From: a bacterium 1XD42-1
GTDB lineage: Bacteria; Bacillota; Clostridia; Oscillospirales; Ruminococcaceae
Assembly: GCA_003612625.1 (NCBI GenBank)
Contig: RAZJ01000002.1
Span: 124,001-188,000, forward strand
Direction: 5' to 3'
DNA length: 64,000 nt
The translations under genes and the position numbers were made by a program. The first letter of the stretch is position 1; every line of letters begins with the position of its first letter. The notes under the pieces are model-generated. The model worked only from the letters and a program-made list of their open reading frames with translations, had not been told where the DNA came from and searched no databases. Shown here in pieces: positions 8,315 through 16,151 of this stretch.

Positions 8315-10429
8315 ATGCAGCATAAAAAGAAAATTTTAATTGCAGATCATTCAAAAAGGAACCGTTCTTTATTATCAGAGATTTTATCACCCCGTTATGA
8401 GCTTTTAAGAGCAGCTACCGGTGTAGAAGCTGTGGCCATTCTTGGGCGGCATTATGCAGATATTGCTGCGGTCCTTTTAAGCCTGGAATTGCCGAAAATC
8501 AGCGGCTTTGAAGTTTTATCTATTATGAACCGCAATCATTGGCTGCATAATCTGCCAGTTATTATTATTTCAACCGAAATTGTTTCTGATAATTTAGACC
8601 GGGCTTATGAATTAGGGGCTACGGATTATATTATATGGCCCTTTGATGGAAATACCGTTATACGCCGGATTCAAAATTCCATCATCCTTTATACCAAGCA
8701 AAAGCATTTGGAAAATTTGGTCACAGAACAGATTATGGAAAAAGAACGGGTCAATTCCCAGATTGTAGGGATTTTAAGCAATATTGTAGAGTTCCGCAAT
8801 GGGGAAAAAGAACAGCATGTGTTCCATATCCGGATTTTTGCCGATCTGCTTCTCCAGGCCCTGCGGCAGCGTGCGCCCCAGTACCATTTGACAGCGGGTT
8901 ATATTGCATTGATTGTCAATGCTGCGGCCATGCACGATATTGGGAAAATTTCCATTCCGGAGGAAATTTTAAATAAGCCCGGGAAGCTGACCGAAGAAGA
9001 ATTTGAAATTATGAAATCCCATACAGCCATTGGAGCGAAAATCCTGGAAAAAGCCCCGAATTATTCGGAAACAGAGCTGCTCCGGGTAGCCCATGATATT
9101 TGCCGCTGGCACCATGAACGGTATGACGGAAAAGGCTATCCCGACGGACTGGAAGGGGAGGAAATTCCCATAGGCGCCCAGGTGGTTGGAATGGCGGATG
9201 TTTATGATGCGCTGACGAACCACCGGGTCTATAAAACGCCCTTTACCCATGAAAAAGCCATGGATATGATCCTTTCCGGGGAATGCGGCGCATTTAACCC
9301 GCTTTTGCTGGAGTGCTTTTTGGATATTGGGGATATCCTGGTGAAAGAGCTGGCAACCCGTTCGCCTCAGACAGTTTCCGATCTGGATGTCCAGCGGGTA
9401 GCCTCGGAACTGATGGCCCACAGTGAATTGCAGATTTCCGGACGGACTGTCACATTACTGGAACAGGAACGGATTAAATCCCGTTTTTTCTCCGCCTTAA
9501 CCAAGGAAATCCAGTTTGAATATGACCGTGGAACAGGAATATTGGAATTTTCCGAGTGGGGCGCCCAGTATCTTGGAATTCCGGAACTCATCCATAACCC
9601 CTTCCAAAGCCTGGATTTAGCTGCTTGGGGAACGGATGCGGCGGAAGATATGAGAAGGCGTTTAAAAGAAACCACACCCCGGAATCCCATTGCAAGCTGT
9701 AATTACTGCTTGAATGTCCGCCATGAGCCACGGTGGTTCAAAGCCGTTGCCCGGACTTTATGGGACAGCGAGGAACAGCCTACCTTTTCCCGGGTTATTG
9801 GCAAGCTGGTGGATATTCATGAAGAGCAGACAAAATTAAATGCCTTGAAAGAATTGGCGGAACGGGATTCTTTAACCGTCCTCTATAACCGGAAAACGGC
9901 CCAGGAAAAAATTGAAGAACGGCTGTCCAATTTACAGGGCCGTAACTATATTTTAGTGCTCATTGATCTGGATTTTTTCAAAAATGCCAATGATATTTAC
10001 GGCCATGTTTTTGGCGACAGTATATTGAAATTTGTAGCCCATAATATCCAGGGCGCAATCCAGTGGGAAGATATTGGGGCCAGGATTGGCGGCGATGAAT
10101 TTTTAGTCTTTATGGAATGTCAGGGCAATGAAGAAGAACTGGTAGAGCATATTTTCCATTCAGTGGCGAAAAAATATGAAACCTTCCATATTTCTTTAAG
10201 TGTGGGCGCAGCCCGCTGTCCGGCAGATGGCACGGAATATAATAAGCTGTATCATTATGCGGATATTGCCTTGTATGCTGCAAAAAACAGTGGCAAAAAC
10301 AGGTATTGCTTTTATAATAAATCTTTTCCGGATTTCCCCAGTGAACATACCCCGATTGACGGTCCCCAGAAAGAAAATAAAAATTTTTCTGACAATCCCT
10401 CAAATCAGGAATTTTCTGCTTGCACATAG
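8315..10429 (+). CDS. Pseudo-receiver / HD-GYP / PAS / GGDEF signalling protein
   Basis: A 704-residue cytoplasmic protein with no membrane segment. Domains in order: response-regulator receiver fold (about 4-120), HD-GYP phosphodiesterase (about 160-340), PAS-like region (about 390-500), GGDEF diguanylate cyclase (about 515-670). The HD-GYP site is intact (MHDIGKISIPEE at 206, HHERYDGKGYP at 267). GGDEF is intact at about 592, but the inhibitory RxxD is replaced by QWED. The receiver lacks the phosphorylated aspartate: a serine (about 56) sits in VLLSLELP where D is expected, and tryptophan replaces the conserved lysine in IIWPF. It should therefore not be switched by ordinary phosphotransfer. 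It may make and degrade cyclic di-GMP. A TTG at 8279 in frame could add 12 residues; the ATG is preferred. Confidence 0.88.
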   Translation: MQHKKKILIADHSKRNRSLLSEILSPRYELLRAATGVEAVAILGRHYADIAAVLLSLELPKISGFEVLSIMNRNHWLHNLPVIIISTEIVSDNLDRAYELGATDYIIWPFDGNTVIRRIQNSIILYTKQKHLENLVTEQIMEKERVNSQIVGILSNIVEFRNGEKEQHVFHIRIFADLLLQALRQRAPQYHLTAGYIALIVNAAAMHDIGKISIPEEILNKPGKLTEEEFEIMKSHTAIGAKILEKAPNYSETELLRVAHDICRWHHERYDGKGYPDGLEGEEIPIGAQVVGMADVYDALTNHRVYKTPFTHEKAMDMILSGECGAFNPLLLECFLDIGDILVKELATRSPQTVSDLDVQRVASELMAHSELQISGRTVTLLEQERIKSRFFSALTKEIQFEYDRGTGILEFSEWGAQYLGIPELIHNPFQSLDLAAWGTDAAEDMRRRLKETTPRNPIASCNYCLNVRHEPRWFKAVARTLWDSEEQPTFSRVIGKLVDIHEEQTKLNALKELAERDSLTVLYNRKTAQEKIEERLSNLQGRNYILVLIDLDFFKNANDIYGHVFGDSILKFVAHNIQGAIQWEDIGARIGGDEFLVFMECQGNEEELVEHIFHSVAKKYETFHISLSVGAARCPADGTEYNKLYHYADIALYAAKNSGKNRYCFYNKSFPDFPSEHTPIDGPQKENKNFSDNPSNQEFSACT

Positions 10430-10436
10430 CGGGATG

Positions 10437-10465
10437 TTGTAGTAAACTGATTAAAATTGTATAGA
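10437..10465 (+). promoter_or_regulatory. Possible pyrB promoter
   Basis: TTGTAG and TATAGA are 17 bases apart and would give a very short leader of about 12 bases. No PyrR-type leader or attenuator is visible. Confidence 0.35.
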
Positions 10466-10482
10466 GAGGGAAGGGAGTCTAT

Positions 10483-11391
10483 TTGAAGCATCTGATCGAC
10501 CCGATGGATTTATCTGTGGAAGAAATTGATGGGATACTCGATCTTGCAAAAAAAATTATTGCATCCCCAAAAGATTACGCCCATAAATGCCAGGGGAAAA
10601 AATTAGCAACCCTGTTTTATGAGCCAAGCACCCGGACACGCCTCAGCTTTGAAGCGGCTATGTGGGAATTAGGAGGGAGCGTTTTAGGGTTTTCCTCTGC
10701 GGACGCCTCCTCAGCCGCTAAAGGGGAAAGTGTGGCGGATACAGTCAGGACCGTATCCTGTTACGCGGATATTATTGCCATGCGCCATCCCAAAGAAGGC
10801 GCTGCAAAAGTTGCTTCTCTGTATTCCAAAATCCCGGTGATCAATGCCGGAGATGGCGGTCACCAGCATCCGACACAAACCTTAACAGATTTGCTCACCA
10901 TCCGCAGCTTAAAAGGCAGGCTAGGCACCATGACATTAGGGCTTTGCGGCGATTTGAAATTCGGACGCACAGTCCATTCCTTAATCCGGGCTTTGATGCG
11001 CTATGAAAATGTGGAGTTTTATTTAATCTCCCCCCAGGAATTAAAGGTTCCGGAATATATCCGGGAAGCCATGCGGCAAAAAAATATTGTTTTTCATGAG
11101 GTGGAACGGCTGGAAACCGTTATTGGGGAATTGGATATCCTGTATATGACAAGGGTTCAGCGGGAACGTTTCTTCAATGAGGAAGATTATATCCGGCTGC
11201 GGGACAGCTATATTCTGGATATGGAAAAAATGGCGCTGGCGAAAAAAGATATGATTGTTATGCACCCATTGCCTCGTGTCAATGAAATTTCTGTGGAAGT
11301 GGATAAAGATCCCCGGGCAAAATATTTTGACCAGGTTTTATACGGGAAATATGTGCGGATGGCATTGATGATGACCATGCTGGAGGTGTAA
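10483..11391 (+). CDS. pyrB: Aspartate carbamoyltransferase, catalytic subunit
   Basis: PyrB condenses carbamoyl phosphate with aspartate, the first committed step of pyrimidine synthesis. The 302-residue protein carries the carbamoyl-phosphate loop [11 protein letters not shown] (about 46-56), SSAAKGES, the [12 protein letters not shown] box and [10 protein letters not shown] near the end. The start codon is TTG, placed by GGGAAGGGAG upstream and by alignment of [11 protein letters not shown] with family N-termini. The regulatory-chain gene pyrI follows after three bases, so the enzyme should assemble as a regulated complex of the E. coli type. Confidence 0.96.
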   Translation: MKHLIDPMDLSVEEIDGILDLAKKIIASPKDYAHKCQGKKLATLFYEPSTRTRLSFEAAMWELGGSVLGFSSADASSAAKGESVADTVRTVSCYADIIAMRHPKEGAAKVASLYSKIPVINAGDGGHQHPTQTLTDLLTIRSLKGRLGTMTLGLCGDLKFGRTVHSLIRALMRYENVEFYLISPQELKVPEYIREAMRQKNIVFHEVERLETVIGELDILYMTRVQRERFFNEEDYIRLRDSYILDMEKMALAKKDMIVMHPLPRVNEISVEVDKDPRAKYFDQVLYGKYVRMALMMTMLEV

Positions 11392-11394
11392 AAG

Positions 11395-11835
11395 ATGAAT
11401 GTTGACAGTTTGGAACAGGGAATTGTAATTGACCACATCCAGGCCGGAAAAAGCATGGAAATTTATAAAATTATGCAGCTTGGGAAATTAGATTGCAGTG
11501 TAGCCATTATTAAAAATGCCAAAAGTAAAAAAAGCGGGAAAAAAGATATTATTAAAATCGAGCATACAACAGATGTAGATTTTGATGTATTAGGGTTTAT
11601 CGATCCCAATATTACGGTGAATATTATCAGGGATGGGAAGATTGCGGAAAAAAAGCATATGCACATGCCCCAGCAGGTTGTAAATGTAGTACAATGTAAA
11701 AATCCACGCTGTATTACTTCTGTTGAGCAGGAGCTGCCTCATGTATTTAAGCTGGTAGACGGCGACAAATACCGCTGCATCTATTGTGAGGAAGAATACC
11801 GGCCAGGGAAATCAAAGAAAGGCAGGCATTTTTAA
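11395..11835 (+). CDS. pyrI: Aspartate carbamoyltransferase, regulatory subunit
   Basis: A 146-residue chain. The N-terminal allosteric domain (IVIDHIQAGKSMEIYKIM, KIEHTTDVDFDVLGFIDPN) binds nucleotides in the family. The C-terminal zinc domain has four cysteines (CKNPRC and YRCIYC) that contact PyrB. It is translated right after pyrB and followed two bases later by a cyclophilin gene. Its presence implies feedback control of ATCase at the protein level. Confidence 0.95.
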   Translation: MNVDSLEQGIVIDHIQAGKSMEIYKIMQLGKLDCSVAIIKNAKSKKSGKKDIIKIEHTTDVDFDVLGFIDPNITVNIIRDGKIAEKKHMHMPQQVVNVVQCKNPRCITSVEQELPHVFKLVDGDKYRCIYCEEEYRPGKSKKGRHF

Positions 11836-11837
11836 AT

Positions 11838-12308
11838 ATGGTAATCATTGAAATGGAAAACGGCGGTGTGATGAAAGCGGAATTATATCCGGAAACTGCC
11901 CCGAAGACAGTGGAAAATTTTATCAAGCTGGTGAAGGAAGGCTTTTATGACGGGCTGATTTTTCACCGGGTGATTCCGGGATTTATGATCCAGGGCGGAT
12001 GCCCGGAAGGGACTGGCATGGGCGGCCCGGGATACTCTATTTTTGGCGAGTTTGAGCAGAACGGGTTCCCGAATCCTGTCAAGCATACAAGAGGGGTTCT
12101 GTCCATGGCCCGGGCAATGGACCCCGACAGCGCAGGGAGCCAGTTCTTCATTATGCATGAAGCGGCACCTCATTTGGACGGCAGCTATGCTGCTTTTGGG
12201 AAAGTTGTGGAGGGCATGGAAGTGGTAGATCAAATTGCCAGCCAGCCTACTGACCGGAATGACCGGCCCAAAGAAGAACAGAAAATCCGCAGAATTACGA
12301 TTGAATAA
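11838..12308 (+). CDS. Cyclophilin-type peptidyl-prolyl cis-trans isomerase
   Basis: 156 residues forming a complete single-domain cyclophilin: TVENFIKLVKEGFYDGLIFH, RVIPGFMIQGG, RAMDPDSAGSQFFI and AAFGKVVEGMEVVDQI. The catalytic arginine and phenylalanine of FHRVIPGFMIQ and the QFFI element are present. There is no signal peptide, so it acts in the cytoplasm on proline bonds of folding proteins. It is the third gene of the pyrB-pyrI unit, with a two-base gap to pyrI. A functional link to pyrimidine synthesis is not expected. Confidence 0.93.
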   Translation: MVIIEMENGGVMKAELYPETAPKTVENFIKLVKEGFYDGLIFHRVIPGFMIQGGCPEGTGMGGPGYSIFGEFEQNGFPNPVKHTRGVLSMARAMDPDSAGSQFFIMHEAAPHLDGSYAAFGKVVEGMEVVDQIASQPTDRNDRPKEEQKIRRITIE

Positions 12309-12313
12309 AAAAG

Positions 12314-12349
12314 CAGGCTCCGGGTGACTAGCCGGGAGCCTGTTATTTT
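12314..12349 (+). terminator. Terminator of the pyrBI-cyclophilin unit
   Basis: caggctcc pairs with ggagcctg, with further GG/CC closing pairs, followed by ttattttgttt. A second hairpin (agggggctttttc / gaaaaagccccct type, 12366-12399) follows at once. Confidence 0.7.
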
Positions 12350-12446
12350 GTTTGTTGGTTTTGTTAGGGGGCTTTTTCTCTTGTAAAAAGCCCCCTCTTG
12401 CCGCCTTTGGGCGGCAATTCACCCGAAAAATACGCTTCACAGGATC

Positions 12447-12532
12447 AAGCGTTCCGCCCTTTGCGAAGGGCGGCCAAAGGCTCTGCCTTTGGAAACCGCG
12501 ATTTTTTAAAAAAAATCGAGTAAAACTTTTGA
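12447..12532 (+). repeat. Dispersed three-hairpin repeat, copy A
   Basis: An 86-base element made of three adjacent hairpins: ccgcccttt/gaagggcgg (12454-12473), ccaaaggc/gcctttgg (12474-12492) and cgatttttt/aaaaaatcg (12499-12518), ending in gtaaaactttt. A second copy in reverse orientation lies at 16037-16122 with about 90 percent identity. It has no coding content and could be a REP- or MITE-like element. Here it sits between convergent genes, downstream of aroK. Confidence 0.8.
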
Positions 12533-12558
12533 TGTGGGAGGGTGTGTGGGTAGAGGGG

Positions 12559-13053
12559 TTAGGGGAGGCGTCCGGCAATTTCTTCTGCGGCAGTCTGGGG
12601 CTGGAACCGGGCGTCAACTGTCATTTGGGCAGCTTCTAAGTAGGAATTATATCTTTGGTTAAAGAGGGTTTCCAGTTCTTCTTTGGTATGTTTACACACT
12701 AAAGGACGGTTACTGTTTTTGATCCGGCTATAACAGCTTTCAAAATCAGCATCTAAAAATACAACCGTATCTAATGGGGAAAGGGCTTTCCGGTTGCGTT
12801 CATAAACCATAGTACCCCCTCCGGCAGAAACAACACACCGGATACGTTTTGCAAGGGAAGATACCACTTCATGTTCCAGATCCCGGAAGGCTTGTTCTCC
12901 GTCCTCACTAAAAATAACCGGAATGGGTTTGCCAGCTTCATCCTCGATCATTTCATCCAGATCCAGGTATTCCCAGGAAAGCATCCGGGACAGGATTTTT
13001 CCAACCGTTGTTTTGCCGCAGCCCATAAAACCGCATAATATAATATTTTGCAT
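12559..13053 (-). CDS. aroK: Shikimate kinase
   Basis: AroK phosphorylates shikimate at the 3-hydroxyl in aromatic amino acid synthesis. The 164-residue protein has Walker A GFMGCGKTTVGK (about 7-18), the shikimate-contact element LDLDEMIE (about 30-37), the GGGT loop in VVSAGGGTMV and the lid arginine in NRPLV. The ATG is preferred over upstream possibilities because it directly follows aroE (one-base gap) with GGAGGCG supplied from the end of aroE, implying coupled translation. It is the last gene of the leftward fabD-aroE-aroK set. Confidence 0.94.
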   Translation of the reverse strand: MQNIILCGFMGCGKTTVGKILSRMLSWEYLDLDEMIEDEAGKPIPVIFSEDGEQAFRDLEHEVVSSLAKRIRCVVSAGGGTMVYERNRKALSPLDTVVFLDADFESCYSRIKNSNRPLVCKHTKEELETLFNQRYNSYLEAAQMTVDARFQPQTAAEEIAGRLP

Positions 13054-13054
13054 G

Positions 13055-13903
13055 TTATTCGCCTCCGAACTGCATCCGGACGGTTTCGGCAGTTTCCGAA
13101 ATAATTTTCTGGACAGCATGGTTGGAAAAGGCAGTACCATTCCAATAGTGATGGGCGGAAACAGCCTGCCAGACCAGCATATCCATACCTCCCGCCACTT
13201 GGGCGCCGGCTTTTTTAGCGGCTTGCAGCAGCAGGGTTTCTCCGGGGTTATAAATGCAGTCAAAAACAGCCTTGCATTGCGTAATGACGGTTTCTGAGAT
13301 GGGGCATTGCTGTATATTTGGGTACATGCCTACGGGGGTTGCGTTGATCAGCAAATCAAAGGGGCCTGACAATGTGCCAATGTCCAGAATTTCCAGGGGT
13401 TTTCCGCATTTTTCCCGGGCTTCCTGCGCCAGCTGTTTTGCCCGGCTGAGTCCTGTTTCACGGACGGCAACAGCCGTTTTTGCTCCTTGCCGCAGGCATT
13501 CCAAAGCGAACATCCTTCCAACGCCCCCGGCCCCTAAGATACAGACAGAACCGGAAATGGGGATCTGGCGGCTTTCCAGAGTCCGCAGGAATCCGTCACA
13601 ATCTGTATTAAATCCAATGCGGGTCCCGTCTTTCTGCCGGAGCACCGTATTTGCCGATCCGTAGAAAGCGGCGCTTTCATGGAGGGTTTCCAGATAAGGC
13701 AGGATTTTTTCTTTAAACGGTAGAGTAATATTAAATCCGTCTAAGGCTTCCAGTTCCGCTGGGAAGCCTTCTGCAAAAGTTTCGGCAGGAAGATCGTACA
13801 GTTCATAAGGACAGGAAAGTCCTTCTAACGAGAATAACTGCTGGTGGATCTGGGGGGAAACAGAATGCCCTAAAGGATGACCAATTAAGCCGTAAGCCGC
13901 CAT
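13055..13903 (-). CDS. aroE: Shikimate dehydrogenase
   Basis: AroE reduces 3-dehydroshikimate with NADPH. The 282-residue protein starts MAAYGLIGHPLGHSVSPQIH with the substrate serine of SVSP, has the catalytic lysine/asparagine region FNITLPFKEKILPYL (about 58-72), NTDCDGF, and the nucleotide loop ILGAGGVGRMF. It begins one base after the fabD stop, so expression is coupled to a fatty acid gene. That gene combination is unusual. Confidence 0.95.
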   Translation of the reverse strand: MAAYGLIGHPLGHSVSPQIHQQLFSLEGLSCPYELYDLPAETFAEGFPAELEALDGFNITLPFKEKILPYLETLHESAAFYGSANTVLRQKDGTRIGFNTDCDGFLRTLESRQIPISGSVCILGAGGVGRMFALECLRQGAKTAVAVRETGLSRAKQLAQEAREKCGKPLEILDIGTLSGPFDLLINATPVGMYPNIQQCPISETVITQCKAVFDCIYNPGETLLLQAAKKAGAQVAGGMDMLVWQAVSAHHYWNGTAFSNHAVQKIISETAETVRMQFGGE

Positions 13904-13904
13904 A

Positions 13905-14822
13905 TTATAGCGTCTCCTTCCATTTGTTCAGGGTTTTTAAGTTTTCCACATTATAAGCACTCACTTGTTTAAAATTCCGCTTGATTAAAGAAGTCAGCAC
14001 TTTCCCCGGCCCCAGCTCCAAAAAGGTGCTGATACCGTTTTGTGCCATTTCCCCAACCTCCTGATGGAAACGGACACCGGATACCAGGTGTTTTGCCAGG
14101 TATTCCTTTAAATCCGTGTCAGCCGGCAATAATTTCCCAGTCAGGTTTGCGTAAAAAGGAATAGAAGGCGCTTTGACTGGCACAGAAGCAATGGCGTCAG
14201 AAAATGCAATCGCGGCTGATTCCATGAGCTTGGAGTGGAAAGCGCTGGCGACCGCTAATTTAACGGCTTTTGCCCCGGAAGCCGCAAGGGTATCGGCAGC
14301 TTTTGCGGCGGCTTCCGCATCCCCGGCAATCACCGTTTGTGCAGGGGCGTTGAAATTTACCGGCAGGACATAGCCTTCTGTCTGGCTGCAAACCTGCTCA
14401 ATGGTTTCCTCATTGCTGCCGACAATGGCATACATGGCTCCGGGATGGGCGTCTGCGGCTTTTTGCATGGCGGCTCCCCGGGCGGCAATTACCCGGAACC
14501 CGTCCTCCAAAGAAAATGCTCCGGCAATGGTTAAAGCGGCATATTCCCCTAAAGAATGGCCTCCTACGGCATCCGGCGTACAGTATTCTTTCACAGCCGC
14601 ATAGGCTGCCATGGATACGGCAAAAATAGCGGGCTGGGAAATGTTGGTGGGCGCCAGGGTTTCCGGTGTGCCTTCAAAAGACAGCTTTGCTAAATCATAG
14701 CCTAATATGTCGCTGCCGCATTCGTAAACCCGTTTTGACCCTGGACAGAAGTCATAAAGTTCTTTGCCCATACCAGGCGCTTGGGAACCTTGCCCACTGC
14801 AAAGGAAAGCAATTTTATTCAT
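13905..14822 (-). CDS. fabD: Malonyl-CoA:ACP transacylase
   Basis: FabD moves malonyl groups from CoA to acyl carrier protein. The 305-residue protein has FLCSGQGSQAPGMGKEL at the N-terminus, the catalytic serine in VGGHSLGEYAAL (about 88-99), and the active-site histidine in ASAFHSKLM. The start at MNKIAFLC was chosen over an upstream in-frame codon because family members begin there and GAAAGGA precedes it. It is transcribed away from the rest of the fab cluster, from a promoter region shared with fabH. Confidence 0.95.
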   Translation of the reverse strand: MNKIAFLCSGQGSQAPGMGKELYDFCPGSKRVYECGSDILGYDLAKLSFEGTPETLAPTNISQPAIFAVSMAAYAAVKEYCTPDAVGGHSLGEYAALTIAGAFSLEDGFRVIAARGAAMQKAADAHPGAMYAIVGSNEETIEQVCSQTEGYVLPVNFNAPAQTVIAGDAEAAAKAADTLAASGAKAVKLAVASAFHSKLMESAAIAFSDAIASVPVKAPSIPFYANLTGKLLPADTDLKEYLAKHLVSGVRFHQEVGEMAQNGISTFLELGPGKVLTSLIKRNFKQVSAYNVENLKTLNKWKETL

Positions 14823-14910
14823 TTTTGTTTCTATCCTTTCTTCAGGCTGGTTAAAAACAGCCGATTTCCATAAAATAACGGTGGGAATCCGCATTGTTTA
14901 CAGAAAATAC

Positions 14911-14940
14911 TTGACAAACAATAAGGAGCCACTGTATCAT
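14911..14940 (+). promoter_or_regulatory. Promoter of the fabH-acpP operon
   Basis: A perfect TTGACA and TATCAT are 18 bases apart, about 100 bases before fabH. It lies back to back with, and partly overlaps the control zone of, the fabD promoter. Confidence 0.55.
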
Positions 14941-14950
14941 TATGGAGTAA

Positions 14951-14980
14951 AGTATAACACTTGTTACATTTTTCGGTCAA
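14951..14980 (-). promoter_or_regulatory. Promoter of fabD-aroE-aroK
   Basis: On the minus strand TTGACC and TATACT are 18 bases apart. Transcripts run left across the fabH -10 and -35 boxes, so the two promoters must interfere or be co-regulated. Confidence 0.55.
14955..14966. promoter_or_regulatory. Candidate operator in the fabD/fabH divergent region
   Basis: TAACA-ct-TGTTA is a short perfect inverted repeat that touches the fabD -10 and lies just after the fabH -10. A longer, looser pair, attgttt/aaacaat (14893-14922), overlaps the fabH -35. It does not match the FapR or FabT consensus that I know, so the regulator is unknown. Confidence 0.3.
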
Positions 14981-15042
14981 GTGCGGGAATATCTTTTTTC
15001 CCCTTTGGGAAGAAATCCTGGGGGGAGACAGGAGGAAAGCCA

Positions 15043-16035
15043 ATGAATGGAATTCAAATTTGCGGCACAGGAAGTTATCTGCCGCCAATTTCAGTAGAAA
15101 ATGAGGCATTTACTTCAATCGTAGAAACTTCTGACGAATGGATCCGGACCCGGACAGGGATTGTCAGCCGGCATATTGCGGACCGGGATACGGTTTCCGG
15201 CATGGGGGCAAAAGCGGCTAAAGCTGCTTTGGAACAGGCTGGGATTTCTCCGGAACAAGTTGATTTATTGATTGTCACAACCATTACTGCGGATTGCAGC
15301 ACTCCCAGTACCGCCTGCATTGTCCAGGGCTTACTGGGTGCGGAAAATGCCATGTGCTTTGATGTAAATGCAGCCTGTGCCGGGTTTGTATATGCGTTGG
15401 ATATGGCCCGCCGGTATTTATGTTTTCCGGATGTGAAAACAGCTCTGGTTATTAGTACGGAAGCTCTTTCCAGAATCACCAATTATGAGGACAGAAGCAC
15501 CTGTGTTTTATTTGGTGACGGGGCGGGCGCAGTTGTTGTCCGGGCAGCAAATACCCCTTATGGGTCCCATCTGGGGGCAGATGGAAAAGGCGCTCCGCTG
15601 ATTTTCTCTAAAAATATGATACCCAAAACGCCTTTTTCCAAAGAACCTATGGAAGAAAACGAATTTACTAAAAATCCCACAGCTCCATGCCATATCTTTA
15701 TGGATGGAAAAGAAACTTATAAATTTTCTACACGGGTTATGCCTTTGTGTATTGAAGAATCCTGCAAAACCGCAGGGATTCCAGTGATGGATTTAAGCTG
15801 GATTATCCCCCACCAGGCCAATTACCGGATTGTTCAGACCGCTATGAAAAATTTGGGACTGCCTATGGAACGGGCTTATCTCAATATCGATCATGTGGGC
15901 AATACTTCCAGTGCCAGCATCCCCATTGCCTTGGATGAGCTCCACCGCAGCGGCAGGCTGGAACGGGGTCAGAAAATTGCAGTAACCGGATTTGGCGCAG
16001 GGCTTGTATATGCAGGCGCTGTCTTTCAATGGTAA
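15043..16035 (+). CDS. fabH: Beta-ketoacyl-ACP synthase III
   Basis: FabH starts fatty acid synthesis by condensing an acyl-CoA with malonyl-ACP. The 330-residue protein has the full Cys-His-Asn triad: C in VNAACAGFVYALDMA, H in IPHQANYRI, N in GNTSSAS. ETSDEWIRTRTGI near the N-terminus is typical. ATG 15043 was chosen over in-frame codons up to 93 residues earlier because GGAGGAAAGCCA stands just before it and FabH proteins begin at this point. First gene of the long fab-acc operon. Confidence 0.96.
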   Translation: MNGIQICGTGSYLPPISVENEAFTSIVETSDEWIRTRTGIVSRHIADRDTVSGMGAKAAKAALEQAGISPEQVDLLIVTTITADCSTPSTACIVQGLLGAENAMCFDVNAACAGFVYALDMARRYLCFPDVKTALVISTEALSRITNYEDRSTCVLFGDGAGAVVVRAANTPYGSHLGADGKGAPLIFSKNMIPKTPFSKEPMEENEFTKNPTAPCHIFMDGKETYKFSTRVMPLCIEESCKTAGIPVMDLSWIIPHQANYRIVQTAMKNLGLPMERAYLNIDHVGNTSSASIPIALDELHRSGRLERGQKIAVTGFGAGLVYAGAVFQW

Positions 16036-16036
16036 A

Positions 16037-16122
16037 TCTAAAGTTTTACTCAATTTTTTTCAAAAAATTGCGGTTTCCAAAGGCAGGGCCTTTGGCCACC
16101 CTTCGCAAAGGGCGGAACCCTT
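16037..16122 (-). repeat. Dispersed three-hairpin repeat, copy B
   Basis: The inverted copy of the 12447-12532 element, starting just after the fabH stop codon and filling most of the fabH-fabK gap. In its third stem a G-C pair of copy A is replaced by A-T (cgatttttt/aaaaaatcg against caatttttt/aaaaaattg), which keeps the stem paired. Being inside the operon, it is transcribed as part of the fab mRNA. Confidence 0.8.
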
Positions 16123-16151
16123 AATATTTCTCATCTGGAGGCGGAAGGAAA

